DNA from: Haloprofundus halobius | GTDB lineage: Archaea > Halobacteriota > Halobacteria > Halobacteriales > Haloferacaceae | Length of the DNA stretch: 64,000 nt | Direction of reading: 5' to 3' | NCBI RefSeq assembly: GCF_020097835.1 | Contig: NZ_CP083666.1 | Span: forward strand, 2,728,001 to 2,792,000 | Shown: positions 60,117-64,000 of the stretch, one piece after another | Layout of the letters: every line of letters begins with the position of its first letter | How positions within the stretch are numbered: the stretch's first letter is position 1 | The notes under the pieces: model-generated | Told to the model about the DNA's origin: nothing | Databases searched by the model: none | What the model saw: the letters and a program-made list of their open reading frames with translations, nothing else | Translations under genes and position numbers: made by a program

Positions 60117-63100
60117 TTACATGAAATCCGCGATACCGCTCTGTTTGTTCTTGTCGTTCTCAAACACGCTCTCTAAGCTCTTCTTGAGCACTTCGAGGCG
60201 CTGTTTCGTGTAGTCGCGACAGCCGAACTCCTCGGCCACTTCGATGGCGGTGTCCATGTACTTGTTCACGGAGCCCTGGTGGACCGTGAGGTTGACGCGC
60301 CCGCCGCACTCGCGACAGTCGCCCGTCAGGGGCATCCGCCGATACTTCTCGCCGCAGTCGAGACAGCGCGTCTTCTGGCGCGAAAAGGCTCGAAGATTCC
60401 CGATGAGGTCCGGCAGGAAGTGGTACTCGATGACACGCTCTGCGACGTCAGTCTCGTCGACGGCGCGGAGCTTTCGGGCCAGATGGAGTTGGGCGTCCAT
60501 CTTCTCTGTCATCGACCCGAGCGTCTTGTAGGCGGAGAGCGCCGGGCCGAGATGGATGTTCGAGGTGTCGTGGGTGTGGTAGAACTCCGAGTACTCGAGG
60601 TCGGTCCCGAGGTTGTCCTCGGCGATGGTGATGATGTCTTCGACATCGCCGGGGTCGGCCATCTCGCGGGTCGCCTCGTAGAACTCCCGCGGGTACTGCC
60701 GCACGATGTCCATGTTGTGCGCCTCGTCGTCGATCTCGGAGGGGTCGATGCGCGACGACATCACGAGCGGCGCGTCCATCTGCCCACCGCGTTTGTCTGG
60801 GAGGAACTCCTTCGAGAAGTTGAGGAGGCCGTCCATGAGCAGCATGACGCAGTCCTCGTCGCCGTCGCAATTTCTCCGTTTAGCTGCATGAAAGTAAGGA
60901 TGTGCGTAGCCGACAGCAGCGCTAGTGAATCCTACAACCCGCCCGACGACCGCCGCTGACGTGTGCGGGGCCATCCCGAACACGAGTTCGCCGATGAGGT
61001 CGTCGCGCTCGTTGACCTCGTAGAACGCCGGGAGTCCGTAGTAGCTCTCCAGTAGGTCGTCGACGAAGTTCGCGGTCTTCAGCATGTGTTCGGCCGCGCC
61101 GTCCGAGAGGACGATGTCCTGGACTCTGAGTTCGAGCAGTTGGTCGTCGTGGCGCAGCGGTTCGCCGTCGATGTCGCGGTCGTAGCCGAGTTCGCGGAAG
61201 TGCTCGGCCGTCACGTCGAGTTCCTCGGGTCTGACGGCGGTGACGGGCAGGTCGGTCATGTCGTAGCGGACCGTCCCGTCTTTGAACGCGGTGACGCCGT
61301 GTTTCGCGCGCAGAACGCCCTTCTCCATGGCTTCGGGCGTCTTGTGCGCCGAGGTGAGTCCTTTGACGCCTTTCAGAATCTTGTACGAGGCCTTGCGCTC
61401 GCCGACGGCGTCCAAGGCGTCGGAGAGTTCTCGGCCGATATCGACGTCGTGCCAGTCGGGGCTCTCGACCTCGCGTTCGCAGCGCGGGCACTCGACGCGA
61501 CCCGCCTCGTCGGGTTCGACCTCGATTTCGCAGTCGGTGCACTCGTAATACGGTTCGGTGTGGCCGCCGCAGGACGGGCAGTCCGGTTTGTACGTGTGCT
61601 CGCCGCAGGCGGCGCACTCGCGGCGGCCGACGCGCACGCCGACGACGCCGCGGCGACCGCGGTCGTCCATCTTTCGGGCCGCCTCGCCCACGTCGCGCTG
61701 GCTCCCGCCGGCCTCGCCGATTGGGAACAGGGTGTGAACGGCGGGCGAGAGGTCGCGGCTCTCGGACTTCTCGGGCCGACCCATCCGGTTGCCGATTCGG
61801 GTCGGCGCACGCTCCTGTATCGCGAAGGGCGCAACCTCGTTGGCGGCTTTCACCGCGTTGTCGCCGCCGTTCCACTCTCCGGCTTCGGCCGAGAGGTCGA
61901 TTGCGTCCCACGTCTTCCGGAGACCGTCGTCGACGCCGAGCGTCCGCGCGAGCAGTCGCCACTCGGGGATGCGGAGGGCGTCCTCGGTCTGGGAGTGTTC
62001 GACGAGCAGGTGTTCGAGCGCTCGCCTCGTGGTCTCGGTGCGCTCGATAGCGAGCACTCCGTCGGTGAGTTCGCCCGCGGAAACGGCGTCGGCGAGGGCT
62101 TCGAACTCGTCGACAGAGATGTCGTGCCAGAGGTAGGTGAACTTCGGGTGTAGCGGCGCGTCGTACTCGGTCGCCCACTCCAGCGCCTGCTCGGCGGTCG
62201 GCGATTCGAGGTCGACGCGCGGCGAGTCGCGAAGCGCCTGGACGTCAGCGCCGGCGTGGTCGAGATCCTGCACCCACCACTCGGGCGTGTAGGAAGCGGG
62301 CGCGAGCGGGTGGTTGTTCTCGACGAACTCGCCGTAGTTGACGAGGTACTCGCCGAGGTCGAGAATCTTCTCGACACCGTTTCTGAGTTCGAGCGCCTCC
62401 TCGGGGTCGTCGATGCGCCGAACGTCGCCGTTCGCGAGGCGGACCGTCGGCCCTTCGATGGAGTCGACGGGGACGACGCCGCCGGCTTTGCCGGGACGTT
62501 CGGTCTTGATTTGGGTCCCTGTCGCGACGAAGTCGTCGACGATGTGCATCGTCGCCGGGTGGACGCCCGCCGTCGCGAAGCCGTGGTTGCGCGCACGGCC
62601 GTATCTGAGCCGGAACCCACCCTCTTCGGACGGGTGGCCGAACACGGGACGGCCCGCAATGAGGTCGCGCAGGAACTTGGTCGCGGGTTCGACGCGCGGC
62701 GGGCCGTCGGGGGGGGTAGGATCGACGTCTCCGGTGTCGCTCTCCTCTTCGGCGGCTTCCTCGTCTGCGTCGGCCGCGTCCTCGCGTTCGGCGGCCTCCT
62801 CGTTCTCCGTCTTCCCGTCGTCTTTGCCGATGGTGCCGTCGATGAGGTCCTGCAGCCACGGCCAGTCGACTTCGTCGAGTTGGCGGGTGTAGCGCTGAAT
62901 CTTCGGCGCTTTCAGCGCGATCCCTTCGGCCATGACGAGACACATCCCGCCGCGGGCGGAGTTGGTGTCGACGCGGTCGAGGTCCCGGTAGCCCGACACC
63001 TCCTCGTCGCCGGTCGCCTCGCCGTCGAGCATGATGGGCATGTTGCGCGCGATGAAGCGCGTCTCCTTGTCCTTCGGCGAGTACTGCAGTCCCGTCTCCT

Positions 63101-63665
63101 TGTCGTAGAGGTCGACCTCCTCGACGTAGCGTTCGACCTCGTCGTCGCGGGCTTTGTACTCGTCGAGGCCGATGAGCGTCCGCGTGTAGTCGGCGACGAG
63201 CACGGAGAGCGCCTGCGCCGTCCCGCCCGCGGAGCGAATCGGGCCGGCGTAGTAGACGTTGACGAACTCGGTGCCGTCGTCGTTCGAGAGGATTTCGACG
63301 CGGTCGATGCCCTCGATCGGGGCGGCGACGACGCCCTCGGTGAGGAGGGCGACGGCGGTCCGGACCGCGCCTTCGACCGTTCCTTCTCGGGTGTCGTAGT
63401 CGCCGACGCGGCCCTCCGCGAAGTCCTCCGCGAGCGCGAGGGCGGCTTCCTCGCGGGACATCTGTCCCTCCAGCTCGCGGACGCGCTCGGCGACGCCCTC
63501 GATTTCGAGGATGTTCTCGACGCGGTCGGCCATGTCCTTGGCGACCGGAATCTCCACCTCGGTCCCGGGGTCTCTGCCCTGGTCGCGGGCGGCCTCGGCG
63601 ACCTCGAAAGCCTCGTCGAGTCGGTTCTCGATGCGCGCGAAGTAGCGCTCGTCGTCCGGTCTCAC
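60117..63665 (-). CDS. polC: DNA polymerase D large subunit (DP2)
   Basis: The 1182-aa catalytic subunit of euryarchaeal polymerase D. Residues 1-250 include VEIPVAKDMADRVENIL; an acidic insert follows (EEAAEREDAADADEEA); the middle zinc region has CAACGEHTY, CPSCGGH, CTDCEIE and CPRCERE. The catalytic core includes AAKRRNCDGDEDC near 932. C-terminal zinc CLDCGEKYRR and CRECGGRV and an end QSGIADFM, a PCNA-binding PIP box, complete it. No intein interrupts it. GTG start, 1 bp after the PPC gene stop. Confidence 0.96.
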   Translation of the reverse strand: MRPDDERYFARIENRLDEAFEVAEAARDQGRDPGTEVEIPVAKDMADRVENILEIEGVAERVRELEGQMSREEAALALAEDFAEGRVGDYDTREGTVEGAVRTAVALLTEGVVAAPIEGIDRVEILSNDDGTEFVNVYYAGPIRSAGGTAQALSVLVADYTRTLIGLDEYKARDDEVERYVEEVDLYDKETGLQYSPKDKETRFIARNMPIMLDGEATGDEEVSGYRDLDRVDTNSARGGMCLVMAEGIALKAPKIQRYTRQLDEVDWPWLQDLIDGTIGKDDGKTENEEAAEREDAADADEEAAEEESDTGDVDPTPPDGPPRVEPATKFLRDLIAGRPVFGHPSEEGGFRLRYGRARNHGFATAGVHPATMHIVDDFVATGTQIKTERPGKAGGVVPVDSIEGPTVRLANGDVRRIDDPEEALELRNGVEKILDLGEYLVNYGEFVENNHPLAPASYTPEWWVQDLDHAGADVQALRDSPRVDLESPTAEQALEWATEYDAPLHPKFTYLWHDISVDEFEALADAVSAGELTDGVLAIERTETTRRALEHLLVEHSQTEDALRIPEWRLLARTLGVDDGLRKTWDAIDLSAEAGEWNGGDNAVKAANEVAPFAIQERAPTRIGNRMGRPEKSESRDLSPAVHTLFPIGEAGGSQRDVGEAARKMDDRGRRGVVGVRVGRRECAACGEHTYKPDCPSCGGHTEPYYECTDCEIEVEPDEAGRVECPRCEREVESPDWHDVDIGRELSDALDAVGERKASYKILKGVKGLTSAHKTPEAMEKGVLRAKHGVTAFKDGTVRYDMTDLPVTAVRPEELDVTAEHFRELGYDRDIDGEPLRHDDQLLELRVQDIVLSDGAAEHMLKTANFVDDLLESYYGLPAFYEVNERDDLIGELVFGMAPHTSAAVVGRVVGFTSAAVGYAHPYFHAAKRRNCDGDEDCVMLLMDGLLNFSKEFLPDKRGGQMDAPLVMSSRIDPSEIDDEAHNMDIVRQYPREFYEATREMADPGDVEDIITIAEDNLGTDLEYSEFYHTHDTSNIHLGPALSAYKTLGSMTEKMDAQLHLARKLRAVDETDVAERVIEYHFLPDLIGNLRAFSRQKTRCLDCGEKYRRMPLTGDCRECGGRVNLTVHQGSVNKYMDTAIEVAEEFGCRDYTKQRLEVLKKSLESVFENDKNKQSGIADFM
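60870..60938 (-). other. 23-codon low-GC3 tract ending at an intein-type junction
   Basis: On the coding strand, codons 910-932 of the PolD gene (GTT GTA GGA, then GCA CAT CCT, then AGA AAT) carry only 7 G/C third positions of 23 by hand count, whereas flanking codons are almost all G/C-ending. The tract stops at Asn932; Cys933 of CDGDED restores normal usage. Asn-Cys is the expected junction of a PolD intein. Confidence 0.75.
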
Positions 63666-63666
63666 G

Positions 63667-64000
63667 TTAGAGCCACAGGTCCAGGTCGGTCACGTCGTCG
63701 TGGTCGCGTTCGAGCGATTCGTCGAACGCGCGGAGGTACACCTCGCCGGCGAACACCGTCGCGGCGTTGAGGTGGCCCGCCAGCGCCTGTCCGCTGGGTC
63801 GCGAGAGGACGGCGTGGGTGTGCGCGAACGGTTCGCCGTCGAGCAGCGCGACGTTGCCGACGCAGGCGGCGACCTCCAGCGGTTCGTCGAACTGGACGGA
63901 GCGGTACTCTTTCTCCTCCTGGTCGTAGAACCAGACGTCGGCGTCCTGCACCGCGCCCATCGCGTTGAACCACGCCGAGTCGATTCCCTCGCGCTCGGCG
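63667..64000 (-). CDS. PPC (DUF296)-domain DNA-binding-like protein, 5' end cut
   Basis: A partial gene entering from the right edge. It reads AEREGIDSAWFNAMGAVQDA, then VWFYDQEEKEYRSVQFDEPL, VAACVGNVALLDGEPFAHTHAVL and GHLNAATVFAGEVYLRAF: the PPC domain with its conserved His cluster FAHTHAVLSR. Family members are about 140 aa and bind AT-rich DNA in plants; in archaea the role is unknown. The start lies beyond the window. One base separates it from polC. Confidence 0.85.
   Translation of the reverse strand, partial: AEREGIDSAWFNAMGAVQDADVWFYDQEEKEYRSVQFDEPLEVAACVGNVALLDGEPFAHTHAVLSRPSGQALAGHLNAATVFAGEVYLRAFDESLERDHDDVTDLDLWL

Noticed and set aside
60117-63665. intein inside PolD
   Set aside because: The 1182-aa reading frame is continuous through CDGDED and has no Hint or endonuclease motifs. 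Only the codon-usage scar remains.
62256-63770. 504-codon open frame antisense to the PolD gene
   Set aside because: Also a GC-skew shadow; the opposite strand encodes conserved polymerase sequence throughout.
1-64000. CRISPR array, IS elements, prophage, rRNA or 7S RNA genes
   Set aside because: No regular direct repeats with spacers, no transposase or integrase-like protein, and no long non-coding block with RNA character was found by reading both strands.

Overview
This window is chromosomal DNA of a halophilic archaeon (class Halobacteria). The evidence is very high GC with strong G/C preference at third codon positions, Asp/Glu-rich proteins, archaeal information-processing genes (PolD large subunit, RadA, SRP54/FtsY, prefoldin alpha, aIF6, L31e, L39e, LX/L18a, NMD3), the siroheme-type haem precursor genes, and promoters made of an AT-rich TATA box 24-32 nt before an ATG with little or no leader. 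Gene order resembles a Haloferax-type core chromosome; that comparison is from memory, not from a search. No rRNA, convincing tRNA, IS element, prophage or CRISPR array was seen.

Layout. 0.2-2.6 kb: two abutting MgtE-type half transporters and an MFS exporter. 2.8-8.3 kb: protein targeting and translation on the minus strand (srp54; ftsY-pfdA-L18a; aIF6-L31e-L39e). 8.6-9.8 kb: a HalOD1 protein, a PRC-barrel protein and the RNA ligase-like phosphodiesterase. 10.0-12.2 kb: a second full-length RadA recombinase, divergent from a UV-damage endonuclease (UvsE). 12.2-21.9 kb: TPR protein, DUF424, CBS protein, SufS, threonine synthase, SufU, canonical radA, pspAB, a polyferredoxin and HtpX. 22-34.6 kb: housekeeping and haloarchaea-specific genes (epimerase, PRTase, NMD3, XPD-like helicase, cysteine-cluster protein, PHP, GNAT, DedA and several very small proteins). 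34.7-45.9 kb: tetrapyrrole genes hemB, hemL, hemC, SUMT and hemD, interleaved with amtB-glnK and a secreted alkaline phosphatase. 45.9-54.2 kb: USP and APC transporter, DHH phosphoesterase, a 0.68 kb gene-poor gap, SLC13 permease and NifU. 54.2-60 kb: sulfatase-like enzyme, PanE-like reductase, SDR, amidase and a Tat protein. 60.1-64 kb: PolD large subunit and a PPC-domain protein that runs off the end.

What stands out. (1) Two RadA proteins of exactly the same length (343 aa, about 65% identical by hand count) lie about 7 kb apart. Their promoters share the same TATA-proximal element with identical spacing. The extra copy faces uvsE, which suggests a DNA-damage regulon. (2) Inside the PolD large-subunit gene, the 23 codons before the Asn-Cys junction of the catalytic CDGDED motif have strikingly low GC3, and normal usage resumes exactly at the Cys codon. 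This fits a footprint of past intein homing at a site occupied by inteins in other archaea. (3) The window holds many micro-proteins (zinc-ribbon and single-TM), and an otherwise empty gap contains a coding-like frame with no start codon.
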